A stretch of 26,537 nt of DNA from assembly GCA_964406575.1 (NCBI GenBank), contig CAYOSH010000045.1, positions 1-26,537 on the forward strand, read 5' to 3'. Position 1 is the first letter of the stretch; every line of letters begins with the position of its first letter. Below, piece after piece: positions 15,469 through 22,839 of this stretch. The notes under the pieces are model-generated. The model worked only from the letters and a program-made list of their open reading frames with translations, had not been told where the DNA came from and ran no database searches. Made by a program: the position numbers and the translations under genes. Source of the DNA: WTAW01 sp964406575. Lineage in GTDB: Bacteria; Acidobacteriota; Aminicenantia; Aminicenantales; Aminicenantaceae.

Positions 15469-16413
15469 ATGCCACGAAAAAAAGATATTCTTGTCTTTTC
15501 GCTCAAACTCATTTTCAGCGTCACTGTCCTGGCCTTTATCCTGATCTCCCGGACTTCCCTCCAGGATATCTTCACCACTCTCAAGAGCGCCGATCTCCTT
15601 TTCTTAGGGATATCCTTCTCCCTTCACGCACTGGGGCTTTTTATCAGTGCCGTGCGCTGGCAGATCCTCATCAAAGCTCAAGATGACTATGCCACCATCG
15701 GTTTTCTTGCAAAGTCTTATCTGGTCGGCGCATTTTTCAACCTCTTCCTTCCCACCCGGATCGGCGGTGACGTGGTTCGCATCTGGGATGGCTCTAGATA
15801 CTCAAAATCACTGGTCAAGTCTTCAGCCATTGTTCTGGTCGAACGCCTGACCGGTGTGATCGTTCTCCTTATTTTCGCTTTGTGTGCCTCTCTGCTCCGG
15901 TTGGAAATGGCTCAGAAATTTCCTGTGATCTGGGTGTCACTCATCATGAGCTTTTTGGGATTCGGGGTCCTTATTCTTTTTCTGACACCCGTCGCCGAAA
16001 TTTTTCTTGGAAAATTCCCGGAAAAAAATCCTTTCGCCAAAATCAAACTAAAGATCTCCCGATTCAGAGAGACCATCCTCTTATACAGGAAGAAGTCAGG
16101 AGCTCTGGGCAAAGCTTTCTTCTGGGCCATACTGCTCCAGGTCAATGTTATTTTTCACTACTATTTGATAGGCAAAGCCCTTCACTTGGATATCCCTTTC
16201 TTGGACTATTTTATCTTTATTCCCATCGTCCACCTCATCCTGCTCATTCCATTCACCATCAATGGCTTGGGACTGAGGGAGGGGACATACATGGAGATCT
16301 TCAAATATTATGGGATATCATCTGCAGCTGCCGTCTCTTTTTCCTGGATCGACCTGGCATTCATGCTGGTCGTTGGCATCGCTGGAGGAATCATCTATAT
16401 CTTCAGAAAATGA
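15469..16413 (+). CDS. Flippase-like membrane protein (UPF0104/LPG synthase TM family)
   Basis: A 314-residue polytopic membrane protein with about eight transmembrane segments and the pattern of the TIGR00374/UPF0104 family, related to the N-terminal flippase domain of MprF. Motifs are ISAVRWQIL, YLVGAFFNLFLPTRIGGDVVR, VLVERLTG and the late PFTINGLGLREGTY. There is no C-terminal aminoacyl-transferase domain, so it cannot itself make lysyl-phosphatidylglycerol; a lipid or glycolipid flipping role is inferred from the family. The ATG at 15469 follows CAGG at eight nt and lies 16 nt after the AGCS stop. An in-frame ATG at 15397 would overlap the AGCS gene and is less likely. Confidence 0.88.
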   Translation: MPRKKDILVFSLKLIFSVTVLAFILISRTSLQDIFTTLKSADLLFLGISFSLHALGLFISAVRWQILIKAQDDYATIGFLAKSYLVGAFFNLFLPTRIGGDVVRIWDGSRYSKSLVKSSAIVLVERLTGVIVLLIFALCASLLRLEMAQKFPVIWVSLIMSFLGFGVLILFLTPVAEIFLGKFPEKNPFAKIKLKISRFRETILLYRKKSGALGKAFFWAILLQVNVIFHYYLIGKALHLDIPFLDYFIFIPIVHLILLIPFTINGLGLREGTYMEIFKYYGISSAAAVSFSWIDLAFMLVVGIAGGIIYIFRK

Positions 16414-16464
16414 AAATTTTGGATCATTCGTGTGACTCAATCAATACTGTGGTAATATACATAT

Positions 16465-16481
16465 GAGACTCTAATAGTCTC
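16465..16481. other. Small stem-loop between the flippase-like and envC genes
   Basis: GAGACT (16465-16470) and AGTCTC (16476-16481) pair around a five-nt loop. Only two T follow on the plus strand, so it is at best a weak terminator. It marks the boundary between the transporter block and the envelope gene block. Confidence 0.35.
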
Positions 16482-16532
16482 TTAAAAACAAAAGATAACA
16501 TATTGGGCAGTAAAAATATAAAATCTGGACAC

Positions 16533-17696
16533 GTGATTCAAAACGCCTTTCGGTATGTAGTGATTCTCTGTGTTCTTATGACTCTTTTCAATTCCCCTCC
16601 TAGCAATGGCCAGCAGGAAATCTCGGATTATGAAAAACGTCTGGAAGAGATCGCGGCACAAATCGATAATCTCAAAATGCAGATCAAAAGAGGAGAAAGG
16701 AAAAAGACCTCAGTTCTCAATCAACTGGACAAGATCGGCTTCAATAAGCGACTGATCAAAAAAGAGATATCTCTTTACGATATTCAGATGAAAAAAGCAA
16801 ACGCAGAGTTGTCTTCGCTGGACAGGAAAATTCCCGAATTGAGAACTGCCCTGGATAAAGAAAAGGAATCGATCGGAAAGATCCTGACCATTCTTTACAA
16901 ATATGGGAGGATAAACTTCATCGATTTTATAATCGAAGCCGACGACATAGGCAGTCTTCTCCAAGGGAACAAACAGCTGGTTCTTTTGGCCCAGCATCAA
17001 GATCAGATCGTGGCGGATTACCTTCAGACACTGAATGAGCTCCGTGCGGCAGAGAAAAAGCTCGGGGATAAAAAGCAGGAGGTCTCTAAGCTCATCCTGA
17101 ACGCCGAACGAAAAAAACAGGAGCTCGAGGCAGAGGAAAAGAAAAACAGCGCCTTGATCACCCAGATCGAACAGAACAAAACAACACATTTGAAAACCAT
17201 GGAAGAGTTGCAAGACCGGGCCGAACAACTCCAAAACCTGATGAAAAAGATTCTCAGCAGCCAGCTCCCCTCCTCGATCACTCTCATTCCGCTCTACGAG
17301 AAAAAAGGAGCACTTCCTTGGCCGGTGACGGGTAGAGTGGTTTCGCGTTATGGTCTCCAGAGACACCCTCGCTTCAGCACCATCACGATGAACAACGGTG
17401 TGGAGATTGCGCCGGATAAAAACATGGTCGTCAAGTGCATTCATCCTGGAACAGTGGCGTATACGGACCACTTCCAAGGCTATGGAAACCTGATCATCAT
17501 CGATCATGGAATGAGCTACTATTCACTCTACGGGCACTGTTCTGATTTTCTCGTAAAAAAGGGAGACCCGGTCCAAGCTGATCAGTCCATAGCTATCGTG
17601 GGAGATTACAGTTCACTCAAGGGGACTACTCTTTATTTTGAAATACGCTATAAAACCAAACCTCTTAATCCCTTGCAATGGTTAAAACGAAGATGA
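16533..17696 (+). CDS. envC: EnvC-like murein hydrolase activator (degenerate LytM)
   Basis: A 387-residue exported coiled-coil protein with a C-terminal LytM/M23 domain. A signal peptide opens it, a long Lys/Glu-rich coiled coil fills most of the N-terminal two thirds, and the LytM domain starts at PWPVTGRVVSRYG. The zinc ligands are lost: the usual HxGxD is NNGVE and the usual LHFEIR is LYFEIR, while LYGH is kept. EnvC itself is degenerate in the same way and activates cell-division amidases, so this should be an activator, not a peptidase. The start is uncertain: GTG 16533 is preferred because TATAAA (16517-16522) ends ten nt before it; in-frame TTG 16503 and ATG 16578 are alternatives. 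The next gene starts 27 nt later. Confidence 0.9.
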   Translation: MIQNAFRYVVILCVLMTLFNSPPSNGQQEISDYEKRLEEIAAQIDNLKMQIKRGERKKTSVLNQLDKIGFNKRLIKKEISLYDIQMKKANAELSSLDRKIPELRTALDKEKESIGKILTILYKYGRINFIDFIIEADDIGSLLQGNKQLVLLAQHQDQIVADYLQTLNELRAAEKKLGDKKQEVSKLILNAERKKQELEAEEKKNSALITQIEQNKTTHLKTMEELQDRAEQLQNLMKKILSSQLPSSITLIPLYEKKGALPWPVTGRVVSRYGLQRHPRFSTITMNNGVEIAPDKNMVVKCIHPGTVAYTDHFQGYGNLIIIDHGMSYYSLYGHCSDFLVKKGDPVQADQSIAIVGDYSSLKGTTLYFEIRYKTKPLNPLQWLKRR

Positions 17697-17723
17697 TACA
17701 ATTTGCGGTCGAGGCGCATTAAA

Positions 17724-18863
17724 ATGGCTATCGGAAGAATAAAATTCATACTTATCCCCTCACTTTTGACAATCACTCTTGTTGTCCTGCTGGGAAAGAA
17801 TATCCTGCCAGGATCGTCCCATAAGATCTCCTCTGATGACCAGTTCCAGATTGTGGGAAGCGTGGCCTATCTTATAAGAGATGAGTATGTCGAGGAGCCT
17901 AATCCTACGAAAACCATGGATGGTGCTTTTCGGGGGCTGGTGGACTCTTTAGATATTCTCTCAAGCTATTTAGACGCCGCCACCGTCCTCAGGTATGAAC
18001 AGCGCAAGGACGCCGACCTCAAAGATACGGGGATCGTGATGTTCAAAACATACAACAGCTTCCCCGTCGTCATCGGTATCAGAGAGAACTCTCCCGCCGA
18101 AAAAGCGGGAATAAAAGTGGGAGAATCGATCAGTGTCCTTAACGGCCGGTCCACACTGCCCATGAGCATGCTCGAGATCAACCTTCTCCTAAAAGACAAA
18201 ACGACAACGCCTGTTCAGCTCAAAATCCTTAAGGGGACCGGTGCTCAAATCATCAGCGTGGATAGAGAGACAATTCCCCAAGAACCCTATTCCTACGCAC
18301 CCGCAAGAGGCACCAGCGGAGTTTTAAAGGTTCAAAGGTTGTATCCACCTTGTGTCGACATGCTGAAAGGAAAATTAGTGCCCACGCTGAAGACGAAGAC
18401 AAAACCTCTTATTTTAGACCTGAGAGACTGTGCTGAAGGAGACATTGAAGAAGCTCAAAGGTTGCTCAATGTGTTCATGGAGGACAAAAAATCCGGTTAT
18501 TTTGAGAATCGCCAAGGAGTTGTGGAGAATCTGATGCTTCCCGGAACAGCTGAGCTCGAAGAGCTTCCTTTGATCGTTTGGACCAATCAAGCTACAATCG
18601 GCCCTGCCGAAGCTGTAGCAGCAGTGCTTAAAAACCATAAAAAAGTCAAGGTCATAGGTCTCAAGACCCCAGGACTTGTTTCTAAACAGCGCTTCATATC
18701 CCTCAATGACGGAAGCGGTCTTCTTCTAACATCGGCCATCTTCCACCTGGAAAAAGACATGGACTTTTGGGAAAAAGGGATAGAACCGGATATTAAAATT
18801 GATGTTGAGGATATGACTTCAAGCGCCTATCTCAGAGCGATGCAACCGCTTCTCGCTAACTAG
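17724..18863 (+). CDS. S41/CtpA-like protein with PDZ, catalytic dyad apparently lost
   Basis: A 379-residue homologue of carboxy-terminal processing proteases. A membrane anchor or uncleaved signal lies at residues 6-26, a PDZ-like region at about 100-180 (VVIGIRENSPAEKAGIKVGE) and the S41 core at about 195-360. In active members the core carries SASASE with the catalytic middle Ser and, 25 residues on, the Lys of TFGKG; here these read TIGPAE with G293 and TPGLV with L318. The LRGNPGG oxyanion segment is LRDCAEGD. It is therefore probably a pseudoprotease with a binding or scaffold role. ATG 17724 is preferred over TTG 17703 because GAGG lies nine nt before it. It lies 6 nt before the YibQ gene. 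Confidence 0.85.
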   Translation: MAIGRIKFILIPSLLTITLVVLLGKNILPGSSHKISSDDQFQIVGSVAYLIRDEYVEEPNPTKTMDGAFRGLVDSLDILSSYLDAATVLRYEQRKDADLKDTGIVMFKTYNSFPVVIGIRENSPAEKAGIKVGESISVLNGRSTLPMSMLEINLLLKDKTTTPVQLKILKGTGAQIISVDRETIPQEPYSYAPARGTSGVLKVQRLYPPCVDMLKGKLVPTLKTKTKPLILDLRDCAEGDIEEAQRLLNVFMEDKKSGYFENRQGVVENLMLPGTAELEELPLIVWTNQATIGPAEAVAAVLKNHKKVKVIGLKTPGLVSKQRFISLNDGSGLLLTSAIFHLEKDMDFWEKGIEPDIKIDVEDMTSSAYLRAMQPLLAN

Positions 18864-18869
18864 CCGTTC

Positions 18870-20063
18870 ATGAGAGCTTTCAGATCTCATCAAACTGATT
18901 CCTCAGAGAGATTTCTTCTGGGTCTTTATATTTTTTTCTTGGGTCTAGCCCTCCTCTCCGTCTTGGGTTTGGACTATATCCAGTGGAAAAGAGGTGAAGG
19001 TTCCTATATTTTTTCGTCTGTGATGAAAAAAAAGGAAGTTGCGGCAGAAGTGGAAAAAAAGGCTAAAGAAGAAGATATTTATCAGGTTCTGATGGAAACC
19101 ATCTCAGACTCGGGTATTCCCGAGGATTCCGTCAACCAGTACACAGATGATGAAGGTGTTTATCACTTATGGGTTGACCTCCCCCTCAAAAAATACAGCC
19201 AACTCGAATCCTCTTTCACCGACTCTTTTCGGCAAGGCGATTTCCATATCACAAAAAAAGAGGAACAACAAACAGATGAAAAAAAGTATTATCTCTGGGA
19301 AGTCAAAGACATCCGGGAGCGGAAGCTCACTTTGCTTTTTTCGTGTGAAAAAGAAGGGGTTACTATTGCTAAAAAAACTGCCCCTCCCCCTGCCGCAAAC
19401 AAAGTCGCGCTGATCGTTGATGATATGGGATACAGCCTCCACGCCATCAATGAGCTGTGTTCTATCGGGCGGCCCCTCACCATAGCCATAATCCCCTACA
19501 GCCCTTTGGCATCTGAGATCGCCACCATATCCAGACAACACAACCTGGAAGTCATCCTCCACCTTCCTATGGAATCCATCAACAATGAGGAAGAAAATCA
19601 CACCAAAGGAATGATCAACTCTGGAATGAGTGAAGAGGAAATCATCGGGATCGTCGAAAAAGACCTCAACCAAGTGCCTTATATCCGAGGCGTCAACAAC
19701 CACATGGGTTCAAAGATCACAGCCGACTCACAGTTGATGCACATTATTCTGGAGCGTCTCAAAAAAAGAGATCTCTTTTTTATAGACAGCCGAACGACTG
19801 GCAGCTCTGTCGCCTTCACCATCGCTCAAAGCCTGAACATCCCAACCGCTTACAGGAATGTGTTCCTGGATGGAGAGCTCAACGAGAACTACATCAAGGG
19901 ACAACTGATCGCACTCTTCCGCCAGGCCCAAAAAAACGGTTTTGCACTCGGGATCTGTCACCCGACAGAAAAGACCTTGAAGGTGCTCAAAGAGAATTTT
20001 CACCTTGTGGACGAATACGGACTGGAACCCGTACTCGCTTCACAAATCGTCAGATCCCCCTAA
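18870..20063 (+). CDS. YibQ-type divergent polysaccharide deacetylase
   Basis: A 397-residue protein with a single N-terminal membrane anchor (about 16-35), a charged linker, a small N-terminal domain (about 68-165) and a C-terminal NodB-fold domain of the divergent polysaccharide deacetylase family (DUF610, E. coli YibQ). Family motifs are LIVDDMGYS (182-189), LHLPME (230-235), VNNHMGS (275-281), FIDSRT and RNVFLD. The late GHP motif appears as CHPTEKTL, keeping the His. The envC-ctpA-yibQ order recurs in other diderm bacteria and points to a peptidoglycan or envelope function; the substrate is unknown. The ATG has no ribosome site and follows the preceding stop by 6 nt, so coupling is likely. 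Confidence 0.91.
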   Translation: MRAFRSHQTDSSERFLLGLYIFFLGLALLSVLGLDYIQWKRGEGSYIFSSVMKKKEVAAEVEKKAKEEDIYQVLMETISDSGIPEDSVNQYTDDEGVYHLWVDLPLKKYSQLESSFTDSFRQGDFHITKKEEQQTDEKKYYLWEVKDIRERKLTLLFSCEKEGVTIAKKTAPPPAANKVALIVDDMGYSLHAINELCSIGRPLTIAIIPYSPLASEIATISRQHNLEVILHLPMESINNEEENHTKGMINSGMSEEEIIGIVEKDLNQVPYIRGVNNHMGSKITADSQLMHIILERLKKRDLFFIDSRTTGSSVAFTIAQSLNIPTAYRNVFLDGELNENYIKGQLIALFRQAQKNGFALGICHPTEKTLKVLKENFHLVDEYGLEPVLASQIVRSP

Positions 20064-20164
20064 CTCAGGGACTTCGTCTCATTCCATGTTTGAAAATGTG
20101 TATAATCCCATTGAATAAAATGACGGTATCCATTATGATGGAGACACCCTCAAGGAGGAGACAA

Positions 20165-20761
20165 ATGAAACGATTCGCATTTCTTTTTGCGGTGATACTT
20201 CTGGCTGTAATCCTTGTTTTTGTTCTTCAGAAAGCGGGACTATGGAAAACCATAACAGCTGAAGACCTGGAGGCATCTATCGAGGTTGTGGACGTGGACA
20301 CCTTCTGGACGGATAAATACTACCAACCATGGCCGCCTCGATTGATCCTAGTCCCTGCCATTTCTTTTAGAGTAAAAAACCTCACCGAAAAACCGCTCAA
20401 GTATATAAATTTCAACGCCAATTTCAGGTTTATGGATGATTTTGAGAACCTAGGAGACTCCTTTCTGGCCGCCATCCGGAACAACCCGATCCCACCTGGA
20501 GATAAAAGCGAAGTCATCACGCTCAAGAGCAACTACGGTGTTGAAGGAAAAACTCTTGCCACATTCAAAGATAATCCTCACTGGAAAACGGTGTTTGTCA
20601 AGCTCTTTGCCCAGTCGAAAGGATCGCAATTCCTGACCATAGGAGAGTATGAGATCTCCAGAAGGATCGATTTCAAAGAACCGGAACCAGTCGGGATGGA
20701 ACAAAAAGAGAGCGAAGGGGAAAAAGAGTTGAAAACGGAAAAGAAGAAAAAAGAGGATTAA
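20165..20761 (+). CDS. Membrane-anchored hypothetical protein
   Basis: A 198-residue protein with one N-terminal transmembrane helix (about residues 4-21, FAFLFAVILLAVILVFVL), a single extracytoplasmic domain rich in beta-type segments (ISFRVKNLTEKPLKYINFNANF), and a highly charged C-terminal tail of Glu and Lys (about 172-198). The middle part resembles the FxLYD-type folds that follow a membrane anchor, but the match is not strong and I do not name a function. ATG 20165 has an excellent AAGGAGG site; an in-frame upstream start at 20090 has none. A TATAAT lies at 20101-20106. It follows the YibQ gene after 101 nt and may be a separate unit. Confidence 0.78.
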   Translation: MKRFAFLFAVILLAVILVFVLQKAGLWKTITAEDLEASIEVVDVDTFWTDKYYQPWPPRLILVPAISFRVKNLTEKPLKYINFNANFRFMDDFENLGDSFLAAIRNNPIPPGDKSEVITLKSNYGVEGKTLATFKDNPHWKTVFVKLFAQSKGSQFLTIGEYEISRRIDFKEPEPVGMEQKESEGEKELKTEKKKKED

Positions 20762-20829
20762 CGAGTCACTTCCCCCAAATCCACCAGAGTGCTTATCTCT
20801 ATTTTTTATCCATAATTTTGCTGTGATAT

Positions 20830-20858
20830 GAATAATTCGGCTGGAAGCTGGATTATTC
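20830..20858. terminator. Stem-loop between convergent genes, possible terminator
   Basis: A 13-bp stem pairs GAATAATTCGGCT (20830-20842) with AGCTGGATTATTC (20846-20858), with two G-U pairs and a GGA loop. It lies 3 nt after the surA stop and faces the 3' end of the hypothetical gene on the other strand. No T-run follows on either strand, so it may act with other factors or protect the 3' end of the mfd-foldase transcript. Confidence 0.5.
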
Positions 20859-20861
20859 AGG

Positions 20862-21836
20862 TTAGTCGAGGGGAGGATCCGCCATCAAGATCTTGATATA
20901 GCTTTTTGCCCGAATACCCGTCATGTATTTTTCCAATTCCTCATCTTGCTTTTCCTTGAAGAGCTCATTCTCGATATCCTTTCGGGCTTCCTGAAATTCT
21001 CTCAGTCGCCTTTCCTTTTTTTCCACGAGCTTTAGTCTGTACCAGGCACCCTGGGTGTTGAGCCAGGGCGTCACGCTCCCCACCTCCAAATTCTCAATGG
21101 CCTGCTCCAGATCCTTTTGGAGTTCGCCTTCCTTGAAACTCCCCAGATCTCCCTGAGAATCCTTTTCCGGGCCTTCGGAAAACTCGCTCGCAATCTGACC
21201 AAAATCTTCCTTGGCTTGAATTTTTTGGTCGATTTGCTGCTTCTTAGATTCGATCTCCTCCTGGCTTTTCCCCTCCTGGGCGATATAGATCATCTTGAGT
21301 GTATATTCGACCGGTTCGATAAAATCCTCCTGATGGGACTTATAATAGCTCACGATCTCAGAATCATCGATCACGATCTTCCTTCCCACCTCAGAAAAAA
21401 TGAGGTTCTGCTTGAGCATATTCTGTTCCATCTGTTTGACAAAATCTTCATAGGTTAGGCCCTGTTGGGCGAGAGCTCTTCGAAGCTGTTCATCGGTTGT
21501 CAGGTTGTTTTCCTTCTTTATGTTCTCAAGAGTCATCTTCACCTGCTCTGAGACATTGAGTCCGAGCTTTCTTGCCTCTTGGAGAAGTAGAATGTCAGTA
21601 ATCATGGATTCCATTAGGTTTTTTTTCATGATTCCTTCCTGCTGACTCAATTCCTCACCCTGCAGCTGTGATCTCAATATCCGCAACCGTGATTGGTACT
21701 CCTGCCTGTACTCAGACAGAGTAATGATATCGTCATTGACAACGGCCACGATCGCCTCGACAACGTCCTGCCCAAAGATGCCGCTGGCCATACAAAGGAC
21801 ACAGACAATTCCGATAGCCTTATTCACTCTCTTCAT
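20862..21836 (-). CDS. surA: SurA-like periplasmic peptidyl-prolyl isomerase
   Basis: A 324-residue exported chaperone. A signal peptide (MKRVNKAIGIVCVLCMASG, cleavage after IFG) is followed by a SurA N-terminal chaperone region (VVNDDIITLSEYRQEY, then a long helical stretch to about 150) and one PpiC/parvulin rotamase domain at about 170-270, with KEDFGQIASEFSEGPEKDSQGD and DLGSFKEGEL. E. coli SurA has two rotamase domains; this one has one. The ATG at 21836 has AAAGGA six nt upstream; an in-frame TTG two codons earlier is less likely. It overlaps the upstream foldase gene by 17 nt, so the two are co-expressed. It is likely to help outer-membrane protein folding. Confidence 0.92.
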   Translation of the reverse strand: MKRVNKAIGIVCVLCMASGIFGQDVVEAIVAVVNDDIITLSEYRQEYQSRLRILRSQLQGEELSQQEGIMKKNLMESMITDILLLQEARKLGLNVSEQVKMTLENIKKENNLTTDEQLRRALAQQGLTYEDFVKQMEQNMLKQNLIFSEVGRKIVIDDSEIVSYYKSHQEDFIEPVEYTLKMIYIAQEGKSQEEIESKKQQIDQKIQAKEDFGQIASEFSEGPEKDSQGDLGSFKEGELQKDLEQAIENLEVGSVTPWLNTQGAWYRLKLVEKKERRLREFQEARKDIENELFKEKQDEELEKYMTGIRAKSYIKILMADPPLD

Positions 21837-22815
21837 GTTCAATCCTTTGGTAGCTGAAGGAAAGATGACTCGGATAAGTCCTCCAGTCCCACCGGGACTT
21901 AAGATTCGCGATGTGTTCTGAAAGGAATTGCTTGATTCTCTGGTTCAATATTTTAATCTTGATCTCAGGAAAAGCGCTGTCCTCTGGAACAAGCTCCGGT
22001 TCTAATTTCTCATCCAGCCTGAATATATGGTACCCGTAAGAAGACTCAACAACGGGACTGATCTCTCCGGCCTTCAAGGAGAAGATCACCTTCTCCATCT
22101 CAGAGGGAAGCTGGCCCATCTCAAACAGGCCCATCATCCCTCCTTTCGTTGCTTCCACTCCCTGCGACTCCTTTTGAGCGATCTCTCGAAAGACGCCTTC
22201 ATCGGAATTCTTGACACGCTCCAGTATTTCGACCGCTTTGTCTTCAGTCTGAAGAAGGATCTGGCTGACTCTCACCCTTTCCGGTCGTAAAAATTCCCGT
22301 TTGTGTGTTTCATAATATCCTTCGACTTCCTCGTCAGTGACATCGATCCGATCTGCCTGTTGCGACAAGTACTTTTCGATCACAAGCTTTTCCAAAAGAG
22401 TATTGTAATCCAAATCATCCAGGGGGCTTTTCTTTTCATTGGACCAAGATTCTCTCGTCAGTTTGGCCAAATAGTTCTTCTGTTCCTCGACTGTCAAGGA
22501 AATATTCTGGGCTTTTGCTGCCTGAAGGAGGATCTTCTCATCGACGAAATCATCAAAAAGACGACTGAGCGAGCTCAAGGTGAGATCGCTGTATTCCTGT
22601 CCAGCGATGGAGAGCAAGTATTTTTCAAAATCAGAGTTGGAGTAGGAAGAGTCGCCGATCTTGAGAATCACACTGTTCCTTTTTTCTGGGGCGTCTGTTT
22701 TGTATGCAGGCACTCCCTCTTCCGGGACCTGTTTCTCACAACTCACAAAAAGGCCAAACACAAGCCCGAGAATCAATGAGGTGCGAAAACAACGTTTCAA
22801 TATCAAGTGCTCCAT
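21820..22815 (-). CDS. PpiC-type foldase, probable lipoprotein (PrsA/SurA-like)
   Basis: A 331-residue exported peptidyl-prolyl isomerase homologue. The N terminus carries a hydrophobic stretch ending in GLFVSC, an imperfect lipobox, which suggests a lipid-anchored protein. A SurA-like helical region (SNSDFEKYLLSIAGQEYS, VDEKILLQAAKAQ) is followed by a PpiC domain at about 180-275: VRVSQILLQT, FREIAQKESQG, GGMMGLFEMGQLP, YGYHIFRLDE. ATG 22815 is used, but TTG 22800, five codons later, has GGAG nine nt before it and gives a shorter signal sequence (MKRCFRTSLILG). It lies 24 nt after mfd and overlaps the surA-like gene, giving the cell two related foldases from one operon. Confidence 0.9.
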   Translation of the reverse strand: MEHLILKRCFRTSLILGLVFGLFVSCEKQVPEEGVPAYKTDAPEKRNSVILKIGDSSYSNSDFEKYLLSIAGQEYSDLTLSSLSRLFDDFVDEKILLQAAKAQNISLTVEEQKNYLAKLTRESWSNEKKSPLDDLDYNTLLEKLVIEKYLSQQADRIDVTDEEVEGYYETHKREFLRPERVRVSQILLQTEDKAVEILERVKNSDEGVFREIAQKESQGVEATKGGMMGLFEMGQLPSEMEKVIFSLKAGEISPVVESSYGYHIFRLDEKLEPELVPEDSAFPEIKIKILNQRIKQFLSEHIANLKSRWDWRTYPSHLSFSYQRIEHEESE

Positions 22816-22839
22816 CTGATTTGATTTCTGTCCATTATA

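Noticed and set aside
16710..17507. Minus-strand open frame of 265 residues opposite envC
   Set aside because: It is opposite a well-supported coding gene, has a low-complexity Phe/Leu/Ser composition from the reversed coiled-coil codons, and has no start signals.
20090..20164. Extended N terminus of the hypothetical protein from an in-frame upstream start at 20090
   Set aside because: The extension has no ribosome site and overlaps TATAAT; the internal ATG at 20165 has AAGGAGG and starts directly with a membrane anchor.
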